64,000 bases of DNA, taken from NCBI RefSeq assembly GCF_029892155.1, contig NZ_JARZAG010000007.1, positions 1 through 64,000 on the forward strand. The letters run 5' to 3'. Source of the stretch: Kitasatospora sp. GAS204B (GTDB taxonomy: Bacteria > Actinomycetota > Actinomycetes > Streptomycetales > Streptomycetaceae). How positions within the stretch are numbered: the stretch's first letter is position 1; each line of letters begins with the position of its first letter. A program made the translations under genes and the position numbers. This document shows positions 9,118 to 18,313 of this stretch, one piece after another. The notes under the pieces were generated by a model that saw only the letters and a program-made list of their open reading frames with translations, was not told the origin of the DNA and made no database searches.

Positions 9118-9995
9118 AGCACCGGTCCCTTCGGCTTGTGCTCGGCGATGGCGGCGAACTGCTCGACCGTCAGCATCTCGCCGCGCAGCGTGTGGTCGAT
9201 GCCGGCGGCGGCGATCGCCTGCTCGGCGGCGGCCGGCGAGCCGGCCCAGCCGGCCAGCGCGGCGCGCAGCGTCTTGCGGCGCTGGGCGAAGGCGGCGTCC
9301 ACCACCTGGAAGACCTCGGTCCGGGTCGCCGTGGTGACCGGCGGCTGCCTGCGGACCAGCGAGACCAGGCCCGAGTCGACGTTGGGCGCGGGCCAGAAGA
9401 CGTTGCGTCCGATCGCGCCGGCCCGCTTGACCTCGGCGTACCAGTTGGCCTTGACCGAGGGCACCCCGTAGACCTTGTTGCCGGGCTTGGCGGCCAGCCG
9501 GTCGGCGACCTCGGACTGCACCATCACCAGGGTGCGCTCGATGCTGGGGAAGGTGGCCAGCATGTGCAGCAGCACCGGGACGGCGACGTTGTACGGCAGG
9601 TTGGCCACCAGCGCGGTGGGCGCGGGGCCCGGCAGCTCGACGACCTCCATGGCGTCGCTCAGCACCAGGTCGAAGACGCCCGCCTTGTCCGGCATCCGGG
9701 CGGCGACGGTGGCCGGCAGGTGCTGGGCGAGCAGCGGGTCGATCTCGACGGCGGTGACGTGCGCGGCCACCTCCAGCAGCGCCAGGGTGAGCGAGCCGAG
9801 CCCGGGGCCGACCTCCACCACGGCGTCCTCGGGCGTCACCCCGGCGGCCCGGACGATCCGGCGCACGGTGTTGGCGTCGATCACGAAGTTCTGGCCGCGC
9901 TGCTTGGTCGGGCGGACCCCGAAGGCGGCGGCCAGCTCCCGGATGTCGGAGGCGCCGAGCAGGTGACTGTCAGGGGTGGGGTCGGTGGTGCTCAC
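9114..9995 (-). CDS. rsmA: 16S rRNA dimethyladenosine transferase
   Basis: RsmA/KsgA methylates A1518 and A1519 near the 3' end of 16S rRNA late in 30S assembly. The 293-residue protein shows the entry sequence RGQNFVID, the SAM-binding [11 protein letters not shown] motif and the target-base motif NLPYNVAVP. It starts 22 bases after the tatD-like stop and overlaps ispE by four bases, so it sits inside a minus-strand operon. Length and motifs are normal for the family. Confidence 0.96.
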   Translation of the reverse strand: MSTTDPTPDSHLLGASDIRELAAAFGVRPTKQRGQNFVIDANTVRRIVRAAGVTPEDAVVEVGPGLGSLTLALLEVAAHVTAVEIDPLLAQHLPATVAARMPDKAGVFDLVLSDAMEVVELPGPAPTALVANLPYNVAVPVLLHMLATFPSIERTLVMVQSEVADRLAAKPGNKVYGVPSVKANWYAEVKRAGAIGRNVFWPAPNVDSGLVSLVRRQPPVTTATRTEVFQVVDAAFAQRRKTLRAALAGWAGSPAAAEQAIAAAGIDHTLRGEMLTVEQFAAIAEHKPKGPVL

Positions 9996-10017
9996 CGGGT
10001 AAGGCTACAAGCCGTAC

Positions 10018-10893
10018 TCAGTACCCGAAGGCACGCGCGGTGTTCGCCGCGATCGCGCTGCTCAGCTCCTCCTCCGCCAGCCCCAGGGTCTGCGCCATCG
10101 AGCGCACCGTGACCGGGATCAGGTACGGCGCGTTCGGGCGCCCCCGGTAGGGGTGCGGGGTGAGGAAGGGCGCGTCGGTCTCCACCAGCACCCGGTCCAG
10201 CGGGGTGACGGCCAGCGCGTCGCGCAGGGGCTGGTTGGCCTTGAAGGTGACCGGGCCGGCGAACGAGAGGTACCAGCCGTGCTCGGCGCAGACCTCGGCC
10301 ATCGCCGCGTCGCCGGAGTAGCAGTGGAAGACGGTCCGCTCCGGGGCGCCCTCGGCCAGCAGCACCTCGATCACGTCCTGGTGCGCGTCCCGGTCGTGGA
10401 TCACCAGGGCCTTGCCGTGCCGCTTGGCGATCTCGATGTGCCGGCGGAACGACTCCTGCTGGATGTCCACGCCCTCGGGCCCGGTGCGGAAGTAGTCGAG
10501 CCCGGTCTCGCCGACCGCCTTGACCTGCGGCAGCGCGGCCAGCCGGTCGATCTCGGCCAGCGCCTCGTCCAGCGCCTTCGACCCGCCCGGGGTGCGCCGC
10601 TGACCTGACCAGCCGTCAGGGTCGCCGAGCACCAGCCGCGGCGCCTCGTTGGGGTGCAGCGCGACCGCCGCGTGCACCTGCTCGAACTCGGCGGCCAGCG
10701 CGGCGGCCCAGCGCGAACCCGGCAGGTCGCAGCCGACCTGGACCACCGTGGTCACTCCCACCGAGGCGGCCGTGGCGAGCGCCTCGGCCGGGGTGCCGGA
10801 CTGCATGTCCAGGTGGGTGTGCGAATCGGCCACCGCCACCGCGAGCGGCGCGGGCGGCGGAGGCGGGGTGGAGCGGTCGTCCTTGGCAGCCAT
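10018..10893 (-). CDS. TatD-family metal-dependent hydrolase (DNase)
   Basis: A 291-residue TIM-barrel hydrolase with all TatD metal-binding motifs: DSHTHLD, VALHPNEA, GETGLDYF, VIHDRDAH and VETDAPFLTP. TatD enzymes are Mg-dependent 3'-5' exonucleases or deoxyribonucleases acting in the cytoplasm. The ATG was taken where the protein becomes family-like; only a short Pro-rich lead precedes the barrel. It heads the minus-strand set with rsmA, ispE and the ABC-F gene. No clear Shine-Dalgarno site is seen. Confidence 0.92.
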   Translation of the reverse strand: MAAKDDRSTPPPPPAPLAVAVADSHTHLDMQSGTPAEALATAASVGVTTVVQVGCDLPGSRWAAALAAEFEQVHAAVALHPNEAPRLVLGDPDGWSGQRRTPGGSKALDEALAEIDRLAALPQVKAVGETGLDYFRTGPEGVDIQQESFRRHIEIAKRHGKALVIHDRDAHQDVIEVLLAEGAPERTVFHCYSGDAAMAEVCAEHGWYLSFAGPVTFKANQPLRDALAVTPLDRVLVETDAPFLTPHPYRGRPNAPYLIPVTVRSMAQTLGLAEEELSSAIAANTARAFGY

Positions 10894-10917
10894 GGTCCAG
10901 AAGCCTAGCGGCGCGCC

Positions 10918-10949
10918 GCGCGGGCCCGTCCGGCGAGACGGGCCCGCGC
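10918..10949 (-). terminator. 13-bp perfect hairpin after the zinc-ribbon gene
   Basis: GCGCGGGCCCGTC / GACGGGCCCGCGC with a 6-base loop lies between the zinc-ribbon gene stop and the tatD-like start. It is a GC-only Streptomyces-type terminator for the minus-strand zinc-ribbon transcript and separates it from the downstream operon. Confidence 0.6.
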
Positions 10950-10993
10950 CGAGCGACCGTGGCACAACCGGCGGCGCACTACGGCTTGGCGCC

Positions 10994-11473
10994 CTACGGC
11001 TTCGGCAGCCAGAGCTGGTACCAGTGCTCCCTGGTCCGCAGCTCCTGTGGCTGCGGCGGGTCGGCGGGCTCGGCGTGCGCGGCGAATCCGGGCGAGTGGT
11101 GCCACAGGCTCTCGGCCGTGCGGATCCGCCCTGGCTGCATGATCCGGACCGTGTGCCCGCCGCAGCCGGGGCAGGTCGGCTGCAGCAGCGGCGAGGGCAC
11201 TCGCACACCGTTGGCGTAGTACTGGACCACGGTGTGCCCGTCCTTCGCCTGGTGGTGCTCGATGTCGTACGCCTGCTCCCAGCCGTAGCCGCAGTTGAGG
11301 CAGGCGAAGGAGTAGGCCTCCTGGACCATCTCCCCGCCCCGCTGGAGTCGGCCCACGTGCGCGGCGGCCATGCCGCCGGGTCCGGGGCGGGTGGCCCGCC
11401 CGGACTCCTCCGGGGCCGACGTGAGGCCGGTCAGCGGAGTGCCACCGACAGGGCTACCGATTGTCTCGCTCAT
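10994..11473 (-). CDS. Small zinc-ribbon protein, function unknown
   Basis: A 159-residue soluble protein with two Cys pairs that form a zinc ribbon, CLNCGYGW and CPGCGG, about 40 residues apart. A disordered N-terminus of about 40 residues precedes them, and the protein ends in a conserved-looking basic tail (YQLWLPKP). The ATG has GGGAGA 6 bases upstream. Proteins like this are widespread in Streptomyces, but I know of no assigned role; nucleic-acid or protein binding is the usual inference. It lies alone between two hairpins, with a 329-base upstream region containing a palindrome. Confidence 0.75.
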   Translation of the reverse strand: MSETIGSPVGGTPLTGLTSAPEESGRATRPGPGGMAAAHVGRLQRGGEMVQEAYSFACLNCGYGWEQAYDIEHHQAKDGHTVVQYYANGVRVPSPLLQPTCPGCGGHTVRIMQPGRIRTAESLWHHSPGFAAHAEPADPPQPQELRTREHWYQLWLPKP

Positions 11474-11610
11474 CGCGGTCTCCCAGCGCCCGCCGGACGT
11501 TCGTCCGGTTCGGGTCTTTCCATCCGATGGAATGCCCAAGCGCCCGAACCCGATGCCCGGCTTGCCGAGACTTGGCCCGGACTTGGGGATCCCTGTACGA
11601 AGAGCCTGTG

Positions 11611-11633
11611 AAACCCCAGCTCAGCAGGGGTTT
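11611..11633. terminator. Hairpin AAACCCC / GGGGTTT between rsmI and the zinc-ribbon gene
   Basis: A 7-bp perfect stem with a 9-base loop lies in the 329-base gap between the rsmI stop and the zinc-ribbon start. It ends in TTT on the plus strand and in TTT on the minus strand as well, so it may terminate rsmI. No gene is supported in 11474-11802. Confidence 0.4.
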
Positions 11634-11666
11634 AGCAGGCCTCCGCTTTACCTTTTCAGGGGCTGC

Positions 11667-11682
11667 GGGGCGTACGCCCCGA
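11667..11682. promoter_or_regulatory. 16-bp palindrome upstream of the zinc-ribbon gene
   Basis: CGGGGCGTACGCCCCG is a perfect 16-bp palindrome about 195 bases before the zinc-ribbon start. It is compatible with a dimeric repressor site or a small hairpin ending rsmI. Neither reading is decided by the sequence. Confidence 0.35.
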
Positions 11683-11802
11683 CCCGTCGGACCGCTGCCG
11701 CCGACCGCGCGCACCGGCGTGCGCGGTGCTGCCCATCACTCCACCGTACGCGCCTGCGGCTGCTTGGGCGAGGGACAGTTCAGCTGCCTTGACCAGGGAT
11801 GA

Positions 11803-12648
11803 TCACGGAGCGTGCTTGACCGCCACGACCGCGTCGAACACCTCGCGCTTGGGCAGCCCGAGAGCGAGCGCGACGGCCGCGATCGCCTCCTTGCGGCGCT
11901 CGCCGGCCGCCTCCCTGGCGGCCACCCGCTCGGCCAGCTCGGCCGGGGTGAGCTGGGCGGGCGCGGCGGGCGGGGCGCCGGCCACCACCACGGTGATCTC
12001 GCCGCGCACCCCCTCGGCGGCCCAGGCGGCCAGCTCGCCGAGCGGGCCGCGCTTGACCTCCTCGTAGGTCTTGGTCAGCTCGCGGCAGACGGCGGCGGGC
12101 CGCTCGGCGCCGAAGGCGTCGGCCATCGCCGACAGCGTCTCGGCGATCCGGTGCGGGGCCTCGAAGAAGACCATGGTGCGCGGCTCGGCGGCGATCTCGG
12201 CCAGCGCCCGGGAGCGGTCGCCGGCCTTGCGCGGCAGGAAGCCCTCGAAGGTGAAGCGGTCCACCGGCAGCGCGGAGAGCGCCAGCGCGGTGAGCACGGC
12301 GGAGGGCCCCGGCACGGCGGTGACCTTGATGCCGGCCTCGACGGCGGCGGCCACCAGGCGGTAGCCGGGGTCGGAGACCGAGGGCATCCCGGCGTCGGTC
12401 ACCAGCAGCACCCGGGAGCCGCCGGTCAGCGCCTCGACCAGCTCGGGGGTGCGGCCCACCTCGTTGCCCTCGAAGTAGGAGAGCACCCGCCCCGCCGGGG
12501 TGACGCCGAGCGCCTGGGTGAGCCGGCGCAGCCGCCGGGTGTCCTCGGCCGCGATCACGTCCGCCGAGGCGAGCTCGGTGAGCAGCCGGGGCGGAGCGTC
12601 CGCGACGTCGCCGATGGGGGTTCCTGCCAACACGAGTACACCTGTCAC
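11803..12648 (-). CDS. rsmI: 16S rRNA (cytidine1402-2'-O)-methyltransferase
   Basis: RsmI 2'-O-methylates C1402 of 16S rRNA in the decoding centre. The 281-residue tetrapyrrole-methylase-fold protein shows LAGTPIGDV, AAEDTRRLRRL, LVTDAGMPSVSDPG and the FFEAPHRI region. Two GTG codons are possible; the second is chosen because AGGA lies 7 bases before it, while the first is too close. It is divergent from pmt across a ~120-base promoter region, a pairing usual in Streptomyces. Confidence 0.94.
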   Translation of the reverse strand: MTGVLVLAGTPIGDVADAPPRLLTELASADVIAAEDTRRLRRLTQALGVTPAGRVLSYFEGNEVGRTPELVEALTGGSRVLLVTDAGMPSVSDPGYRLVAAAVEAGIKVTAVPGPSAVLTALALSALPVDRFTFEGFLPRKAGDRSRALAEIAAEPRTMVFFEAPHRIAETLSAMADAFGAERPAAVCRELTKTYEEVKRGPLGELAAWAAEGVRGEITVVVAGAPPAAPAQLTPAELAERVAAREAAGERRKEAIAAVALALGLPKREVFDAVVAVKHAP

Positions 12649-12759
12649 GGGCACATCCTGTCAGGGAGTACCGGAGGACCCCAAAGACAGAATCCGAAGA
12701 AGAAAAGTGACGAACCGGGCAGCTTACGAGGGAGGGGTCCGGCTTTTCGGCCCCGCCCC

Positions 12760-12765
12760 TACGAT
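12760..12765 (+). promoter_or_regulatory. -10 element of a probable leaderless pmt transcript
   Basis: TACGAT fits the TANNNT -10 consensus and lies exactly six bases before the GTG start of pmt, which has no Shine-Dalgarno site. This is the spacing seen when transcription begins on the start codon. No strong -35 box is seen. Confidence 0.45.
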
Positions 12766-12771
12766 GTGCGG

Positions 12772-14655
12772 GTGAATGGCGAGACGGCGGCAGAGACGGC
12801 GGTGGTAGAGACCATCGCGGACACCCCGGGCGGCACCGACCTGGGCGGCGAGGCCGGCGGGCTCGACCCCGCCGGCATACCGGCGCCCCGGGCGGGCGAC
12901 GGCTGGCTGCGCCGGCTGGCCGCGCTCGGCTACCAGGCGCCGAGCCAGGTTCCCGTGGCTGAGCGTCTCGTTCCGCCGATGCCGGACGGCCCCGGGGTGA
13001 CCCCGGCCGTGGTGGCGCCCTCGCCGCTGCTGCTGCGGGCCGGCATCCGGCTGCCCGCGGGCCTGTGGACCTGGCTCTGCCGCTGGTCCGGCTGGCTGGG
13101 CCCGCTGGCGGTGGCACTCTTCGGCGGCCTGCTGCGGTTCTGGAACCTGGGCAGCCCGGGCGCGATCATCTTCGACGAGACGTACTACGCCAAGGACGCC
13201 TACGCGCTCTGGCGGGGCGGCTACGAGACCTCCTGGCCGGACAGCGCGAACACCCAGATCGTCCAGCCGCACCAGGTGATCCCGTACCAGGCCGACCCCG
13301 CCTTCGTGGTCCACCCGCCGGTCGGCAAGTGGATCATCGGGATGGGCGAGCAGCTCTTCGGGATGCACCCGTTCGGCTGGCGGTTCATGGTCGCGGTGCT
13401 CGGCACCCTCTCGATCCTGATGATCGCGCGGATCGCCCGCCGGCTCTTCCGCTCCACCCTGCTGGGCTGCGTGGCCGGCCTGCTGCTCTCGGTGGACGGG
13501 CTGCACTTCGTGATGAGCCGCACCTCGCTGCTCGACCTGGTCGTGATGTTCTGGATCCTGGCCGCCTTCGGGTTCCTGCTGCTCGACCGCGACCACACCC
13601 GGGCCAGGATCGCCCGCCGGCTCACCGAACTGCCCGATGGCGCGCTGGCCGACGCCGCGCTCGCCCACCGGATGCGACTGGGCCTGCGCCCCTACCGGCT
13701 GGCCGCCGGCGTCTGCGTGGGCCTGAGCTGCTCCACCAAGTGGAGCGGGATGTACGTGGCGGCCTTCTTCGGCCTGCTGACCGTCTTCTGGGACCTGGGC
13801 GCCCGCAAGCTCGCCGGGGCCCGCCGCCCGTACTGGTCCACCCTGATCCGCGACGGCCTGCCCGCCTTCGCCTCGATCGTGCTGGTCTCGCTGGTCGTCT
13901 ACGTCGGTTCCTGGTCCGGCTGGCTGGCCAGCAGTTCCGCACCGGGCAAGGGCGGCTACGGCCGGGACTGGGCGGTGGGCCGCCACGGCCTGTCCTCCGA
14001 GTTCGTCTCGCTGCCGCTGCTCGGCAAGGTCAAGATGCCCTTCCAGGTGGACATGACCTGGGTGCCGGGGAGCCTGCGGGCGCTCTGGCACTACCACTCG
14101 CAGATGTACAACTTCAACATCGGCCTCTCCACGCCACACCTGTACCAGTCCAACCCGTGGAGCTGGCTGGTGCTGGGGCGGCCGGTCTCCTTCTACTACG
14201 AGTCGCCGCACCTGGGGCAGAGCGGCTGCAAGGCCACCGAGTGCGCCTCCGAGGTGCTCGCGATCGGCACCCCGGTGCTCTGGTGGGCCGGCGTGGTGGC
14301 GCTGGTGTACTGCCTGTACCGGTGGGTGCTGCGGCGCGACTGGCGGGCCGGCGCGGTGCTGTGCGGGCTGGGCGCGGGGTACCTGCCCTGGTTCGAGTAC
14401 CAGCACCGGACCATCTTCCTGTTCTACGCGGTGGCCTTCGTGCCGTTCCTGGTCCTGGCGGTCACCATGATGATCGGCGCGATGATCGGGCCGGCCACGG
14501 CGGTCTACGAACGCCGGCTCGCGGGGGGCGCGGGGGCCGGACTGCTGGTGCTCGCGGTGCTCTGGAACTTCCTCTACTTCTATCCGCTGTACACCGGCCA
14601 GGTGATCCCGATGGACGACTGGCGCTCCCGGATGTGGTTCACCAGCTGGATCTGA
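12772..14655 (+). CDS. pmt: Polyprenyl-phosphate-mannose-protein mannosyltransferase
   Basis: A 627-residue membrane GT39-family enzyme that transfers mannose from polyprenyl-phosphate-mannose to Ser/Thr of secreted proteins. Streptomyces Pmt glycosylates exported proteins and phage receptors. After a soluble N-terminus of about 100 residues come many membrane helices. The catalytic acidic pair is in the first extracytoplasmic loop (FDETYYAKDAYAL). The C-terminal four-helix PMT segment ends at the stop. GTG is used as start; a GTG two codons earlier is possible. The next gene, a penicillin-binding protein, follows after 157 bases. Confidence 0.93.
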   Translation: MNGETAAETAVVETIADTPGGTDLGGEAGGLDPAGIPAPRAGDGWLRRLAALGYQAPSQVPVAERLVPPMPDGPGVTPAVVAPSPLLLRAGIRLPAGLWTWLCRWSGWLGPLAVALFGGLLRFWNLGSPGAIIFDETYYAKDAYALWRGGYETSWPDSANTQIVQPHQVIPYQADPAFVVHPPVGKWIIGMGEQLFGMHPFGWRFMVAVLGTLSILMIARIARRLFRSTLLGCVAGLLLSVDGLHFVMSRTSLLDLVVMFWILAAFGFLLLDRDHTRARIARRLTELPDGALADAALAHRMRLGLRPYRLAAGVCVGLSCSTKWSGMYVAAFFGLLTVFWDLGARKLAGARRPYWSTLIRDGLPAFASIVLVSLVVYVGSWSGWLASSSAPGKGGYGRDWAVGRHGLSSEFVSLPLLGKVKMPFQVDMTWVPGSLRALWHYHSQMYNFNIGLSTPHLYQSNPWSWLVLGRPVSFYYESPHLGQSGCKATECASEVLAIGTPVLWWAGVVALVYCLYRWVLRRDWRAGAVLCGLGAGYLPWFEYQHRTIFLFYAVAFVPFLVLAVTMMIGAMIGPATAVYERRLAGGAGAGLLVLAVLWNFLYFYPLYTGQVIPMDDWRSRMWFTSWI

Positions 14656-14812
14656 CCGGTGATCCGCACGCCTGTGCGCAGCTGGGAGGTGTGTACCAGC
14701 TCTGTCACGAGGGGCCTGGGTGGATGAGAGTGCGCTGAATGGCGGCTTACCCTGGGTTGCCCGGTTTCGGCCGGTCACCCAGTCCTCGTCGTCTTCCAGG
14801 GGGAGCACCACC

Positions 14813-16570
14813 ATGCGTCAGGGCGCGAAGACCGCCATCGTCAGCGTTGCCGCCGCCGCCATGCTCGCGGCCGGCGGTTACGGTGCGTACTCGTTGGTCG
14901 GCTCGGGCAGCAAGTCCCCCGCGGCCGCGCCCAAGCCACGCACCGTCGTCGCCGAGCCACCGTCGGCCGATCTGGCTGCCAGTGGCGCCAAGAGCTTCCT
15001 GGCCGCCTGGTCCAGCGGCGACCTGCAGGGAGCTGCCAAGCTGACCGACGACCCGCAGAGCGCGCTGGCCGCGCTGACCGCGTTCCAGCAGCAGGTGAAG
15101 CCGAGCGCGGTGACGCTGACCCCGGGCACGCCGACCACCCCCGCCGCGTTCGCCTCGGCCACCGCGCAGCCCTCCGGCGCCGCCACCGCGAAGCCCTCCA
15201 CCGCTGCCTCGGCCGGCGCGTCCGCCTCGCCCTCGGCATCGGCCTCGGCGGGGCCGACCGGGGTGCTGCTCAACTTCAAGTCGCACGTCGAGTTCGCCGG
15301 CACCACCAACACCTGGGACTACACCGGGTTCCTGGGCGTGGTGAAGATGAGCGACGGGACGGCCGCGGTGCACTGGGCGCCGACCGTGATCAACCCGCAC
15401 CTCGGGCCCGGCGAGCAGATCGTCACCCAGCCGGTCTACAACCCGCCGACCAAGATCACCGACCGCAACGGCCAGTCGCTGGCGAACTTCCCCTCGCTGA
15501 GCCAGATCCTGCTGAACTTCCAGCAGAACCCGCCCGCCGTGAACCCGGCCGACGCCGGCAGTGGCGTGGCGATCGTCAACCCGGCGGGCAAGGGCAAGCC
15601 CGAGCCGCTCTTCACGGTCACCGACCCCAAGCCCGGCCAGCCGATCAAGCTGACCCTGGACGCGACCCTGGAGGCGGCCGCGCAGACGGCGGTCGACGAG
15701 CAGGCCGCCAAGCTCAAGCAGCCCGCGGCCATGGTCGCCATCGAGCCGAGCACCGGAAACATCCTGGCCGTCGCCAACTCCCCGGCGACCGGCTTCAACA
15801 CCGCGCTGCAGGGCCAGACCGCGCCCGGCTCCACGATGAAGGTGATCACCGCCAGCGCACTGCTGGAGGCCGGGATCGACCCGAGCGCCACCATGCCCTG
15901 CCCGTCCAGCTACACCGTCGGCACGACGTACCACAACGACTTCAAGGACGACGAGCCCAACAACACGTTCATGCAGGACTTCACCGTCTCCTGCAACACC
16001 GCCTTCATCAAGCAGAGCACGACCACCCTGCAGTCCGGCCAGCTCGCCAAGCAGGCGGGGGACGTCTTCGGCATCGGGCTGAACTGGAAGATCGGCTTCC
16101 CCAGCTTCGACGGCTCGGTCCCGGGGCCGGGCCAGACCAAGGACGAGACGGCCGGTGAGTACTTCGGCCAGGGCAAGGACCTGATGAACCCGCTGACCAT
16201 GGCCTCGGTCGCGGCCACCGTGGAGAGCGGCACGTTCAAGCAGCCGGTCCTGCTGGCGGGTCTGCCGCAGCTCCCGGCTGCCCGGCAGCTGTCGCCGGAC
16301 ACCCTGACCAAGCTGCGCTCGATGATGAACAGCGTCCTGACCAACCCGGCGGGCACCGCCTACAACGCGCTGCAGGGGGTCAGCGGCACCATCGGCGGCA
16401 AGACCGGCACCGCCGAGACCTCCAGCGACCCCAAGGCCCCCACCAACAGCTGGTTCACCGGCTACCGGGACAACCTGGCGGTCTCCGCCGAGGTGATCAA
16501 CGGCGGCTTCGGCGCCGCCGCCGCAGTGCCCGCGGCGGCCGAGGTGCTCAAGGTCGGCAACAACGGCTGA
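14813..16570 (+). CDS. Penicillin-binding transpeptidase with NTF2-like N-terminal domain
   Basis: Class B-type penicillin-binding protein that cross-links peptidoglycan outside the membrane. The 585-residue protein starts with a signal anchor, then an NTF2-like domain (about residues 40-160, interrupted by an Ala/Ser/Pro linker), a dimerisation region, and the transpeptidase domain. The active-site motifs are Ser340 in STMK, SCN at 393-395 and KTG starting at Lys530. The ATG has GGGGGAG 6 bases upstream; a 31-residue longer reading is discarded. The NTF2-like (MecA-N type) domain is typical of beta-lactam-tolerant PBPs. The gene ends in a strong shared terminator. Confidence 0.92.
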   Translation: MRQGAKTAIVSVAAAAMLAAGGYGAYSLVGSGSKSPAAAPKPRTVVAEPPSADLAASGAKSFLAAWSSGDLQGAAKLTDDPQSALAALTAFQQQVKPSAVTLTPGTPTTPAAFASATAQPSGAATAKPSTAASAGASASPSASASAGPTGVLLNFKSHVEFAGTTNTWDYTGFLGVVKMSDGTAAVHWAPTVINPHLGPGEQIVTQPVYNPPTKITDRNGQSLANFPSLSQILLNFQQNPPAVNPADAGSGVAIVNPAGKGKPEPLFTVTDPKPGQPIKLTLDATLEAAAQTAVDEQAAKLKQPAAMVAIEPSTGNILAVANSPATGFNTALQGQTAPGSTMKVITASALLEAGIDPSATMPCPSSYTVGTTYHNDFKDDEPNNTFMQDFTVSCNTAFIKQSTTTLQSGQLAKQAGDVFGIGLNWKIGFPSFDGSVPGPGQTKDETAGEYFGQGKDLMNPLTMASVAATVESGTFKQPVLLAGLPQLPAARQLSPDTLTKLRSMMNSVLTNPAGTAYNALQGVSGTIGGKTGTAETSSDPKAPTNSWFTGYRDNLAVSAEVINGGFGAAAAVPAAAEVLKVGNNG

Positions 16571-16587
16571 GTCGTCCGGAGATGACG

Positions 16588-16623
16588 GTGGGCCCGGTCA
16601 GGCAGTTGCCTGACCGGGCCCAC
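16588..16623. terminator. Bidirectional terminator, 16-bp perfect stem
   Basis: GTGGGCCCGGTCAGGC and its exact complement flank a 4-base AGTT loop. The hairpin lies midway between the convergent stops of the PBP gene (16570) and the Tat lipoprotein gene (16633), so it can serve both. Confidence 0.75.
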
Positions 16624-16632
16624 AGCCGTCTC

Positions 16633-18249
16633 TCACTGACCGTAGACCGCCGCCACGTTGTCCTGCGGCGGGTGCGCCGCGCCGGCCGGCCCGGCGGCGA
16701 AGGCCCGCAGCAGGTTCTCGGTCACCTTCTGGGTCAGCGCCCCCGCCTTCGCGTCCATCGCGTGGTCGGCCCCCGAACGGCCGTCACCGCTGGCGTCCAG
16801 CGCCTCCACCCAGCGCATGGTGCCGCTGGCGAACACCCCGGCCCCACTGGGCGCGCGGTAGAAGGCGGTGTCGCTGAAGCTCTTGCGCCCCTCGCAGACC
16901 ACCGGCGAGTGCGCCAGGATCTCGATCGGCCGGGGCGTGTCGAAGCCGGTGTTCACCCGGTCGTACTCCACCCCCACCAGGTGCGGGAAGCTGTCGCCCG
17001 CCTGCACTCCGGTCCCCGCGAAGAGCCAGTGCCCCGGGTCGCCCACCACGTAGGGCGCGTCCACCGGGTAGCCGTCGTAGATCACCCCGAGCATCGAGCT
17101 CTCCGGGTCCGCGTGCGGGGCCGCCCGGTAGTCGTTGGTCGGCAGACCGGTCTGCTGGAAGCCTGGATCCTGCTTGTACGAGTCCTTGTAGCAGACCACC
17201 TGGCGGTCGGCGCCGGTCGGCGAGGGCTCGTAACGGACCCGGCGGAAGCAGCAGTTGGCGCCCAGGATGGCCAGGTTGGTCCCGGCGTCCCGGGCCGCGA
17301 CCACGTTGGCGCGCTGCTCGGGCGACCAGTACTCGTCGTGACCCGGTGAGAGCACCGCGAGCGCGCCCTTGAGCAGGCCCGGCTGCCCGGCCAGGTCGGT
17401 GCTGGTGGCGTACGCCAGCGGCAGGCCCAGCTTCTCGGCCAGCGCGATCAGCGGCGTCTCGTAGACCATGAAGAGCCCGGCGCCGTCGTACTCGTGGTAC
17501 GGACGGTCGTGGGAGACCACCAGCGAGCGGGTCGCGTAGGCGCCGTTCTCGCCGTTGTAGAGGTTGTAGCCGCCCCAGGTGTTGTAGGCCTGCCAGGTGG
17601 CGGTCGCGTTCACCACCACCAGCTTCCCGGCGGTGCTCGCCGAGCGGACGGTGACCGGCACGTACCGCTGGCCGGCACCGCCGGCCGCGTCCAGCCGCAG
17701 CAGGTAGCTGCCCTCGGGCCAGCCGGCGGTGTCCACGGTGGTGGTCTTCGACCAGTCGGTGCTGATCATCCGGGTGTGCGGATCGAGGGCGGCCGCCGAC
17801 TGGGTGCTGCCGGGCAGCTGGTCCGACTGCCAGACCAGGCGGCCCCGGGCACCGCCGTACCAGCCCATCCGGTAGGCCGAGACCTTGAAGGTCGACGCGG
17901 TGGTGGAGACGTGCAGGCCGAAGCTCTCGCCGGGCAGCACGCTCGTCCGGTCGGCCCAGCCCTCGATCGCCCGGTCGGGCCCCGCGGTGCCGATCCGCCA
18001 GTCGGCGTTGCCGGGCTTGGCGTTCTCCTGCTGCGGAACGGCGCTGCTCCCGGCGCCCGAGGAGGGTATCGAGCCGCCGCCCGCCGTGGCCGCCACCGCG
18101 GCCTGCCGCAGGCCTGCGGAGCCGCCCGTCCCGCAGGCCGTCAGCCCCACCCCGGCCGCCGCCGCGCCCGCCAGGCCGAGGAACCGCCGTCGGCCGGTGC
18201 CTGGCCGCTGCCCGTCCGACGGGTCGTCAACTGCCTGCTGCTCGGCCAT
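16633..18249 (-). CDS. Tat-exported lipoprotein with N,N-dimethylformamidase beta-like domain
   Basis: A 538-residue exported protein. The N-terminus has a twin-arginine motif (GRRRFLGL) and a lipobox ending in LTACG, so it is probably folded in the cytoplasm, exported by Tat and lipidated. The body resembles the large-subunit C-terminal domain of N,N-dimethylformamidase, a call often given to Streptomyces proteins of this kind; key landmarks are SPGHDEYWS and a GHWLFAGTG segment. DMF hydrolysis is not implied. The ATG has GGAGG 7 bases upstream. The polytopic glycosyltransferase-like gene sits 64 bases upstream on the same strand, hinting at surface-polymer work. Confidence 0.72.
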   Translation of the reverse strand: MAEQQAVDDPSDGQRPGTGRRRFLGLAGAAAAGVGLTACGTGGSAGLRQAAVAATAGGGSIPSSGAGSSAVPQQENAKPGNADWRIGTAGPDRAIEGWADRTSVLPGESFGLHVSTTASTFKVSAYRMGWYGGARGRLVWQSDQLPGSTQSAAALDPHTRMISTDWSKTTTVDTAGWPEGSYLLRLDAAGGAGQRYVPVTVRSASTAGKLVVVNATATWQAYNTWGGYNLYNGENGAYATRSLVVSHDRPYHEYDGAGLFMVYETPLIALAEKLGLPLAYATSTDLAGQPGLLKGALAVLSPGHDEYWSPEQRANVVAARDAGTNLAILGANCCFRRVRYEPSPTGADRQVVCYKDSYKQDPGFQQTGLPTNDYRAAPHADPESSMLGVIYDGYPVDAPYVVGDPGHWLFAGTGVQAGDSFPHLVGVEYDRVNTGFDTPRPIEILAHSPVVCEGRKSFSDTAFYRAPSGAGVFASGTMRWVEALDASGDGRSGADHAMDAKAGALTQKVTENLLRAFAAGPAGAAHPPQDNVAAVYGQ

Positions 18250-18313
18250 CCGGGTGCCTCCTGACGTCTGGGCTGGGCGGCTCGAGGCGCCCTCACTGGT
18301 CGTCAGCGCCCGG

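Noticed and set aside
12724..14814. Long open frame antisense to pmt
   Set aside because: GC-rich third-codon-position shadow; composition is Arg/Pro/Gln/Gly noise and the sense strand codes for a recognisable mannosyltransferase.
16633..18249. Calling the Tat lipoprotein a formamidase
   Set aside because: Similarity is only to a domain name; catalytic residues cannot be read, so no reaction is assigned.
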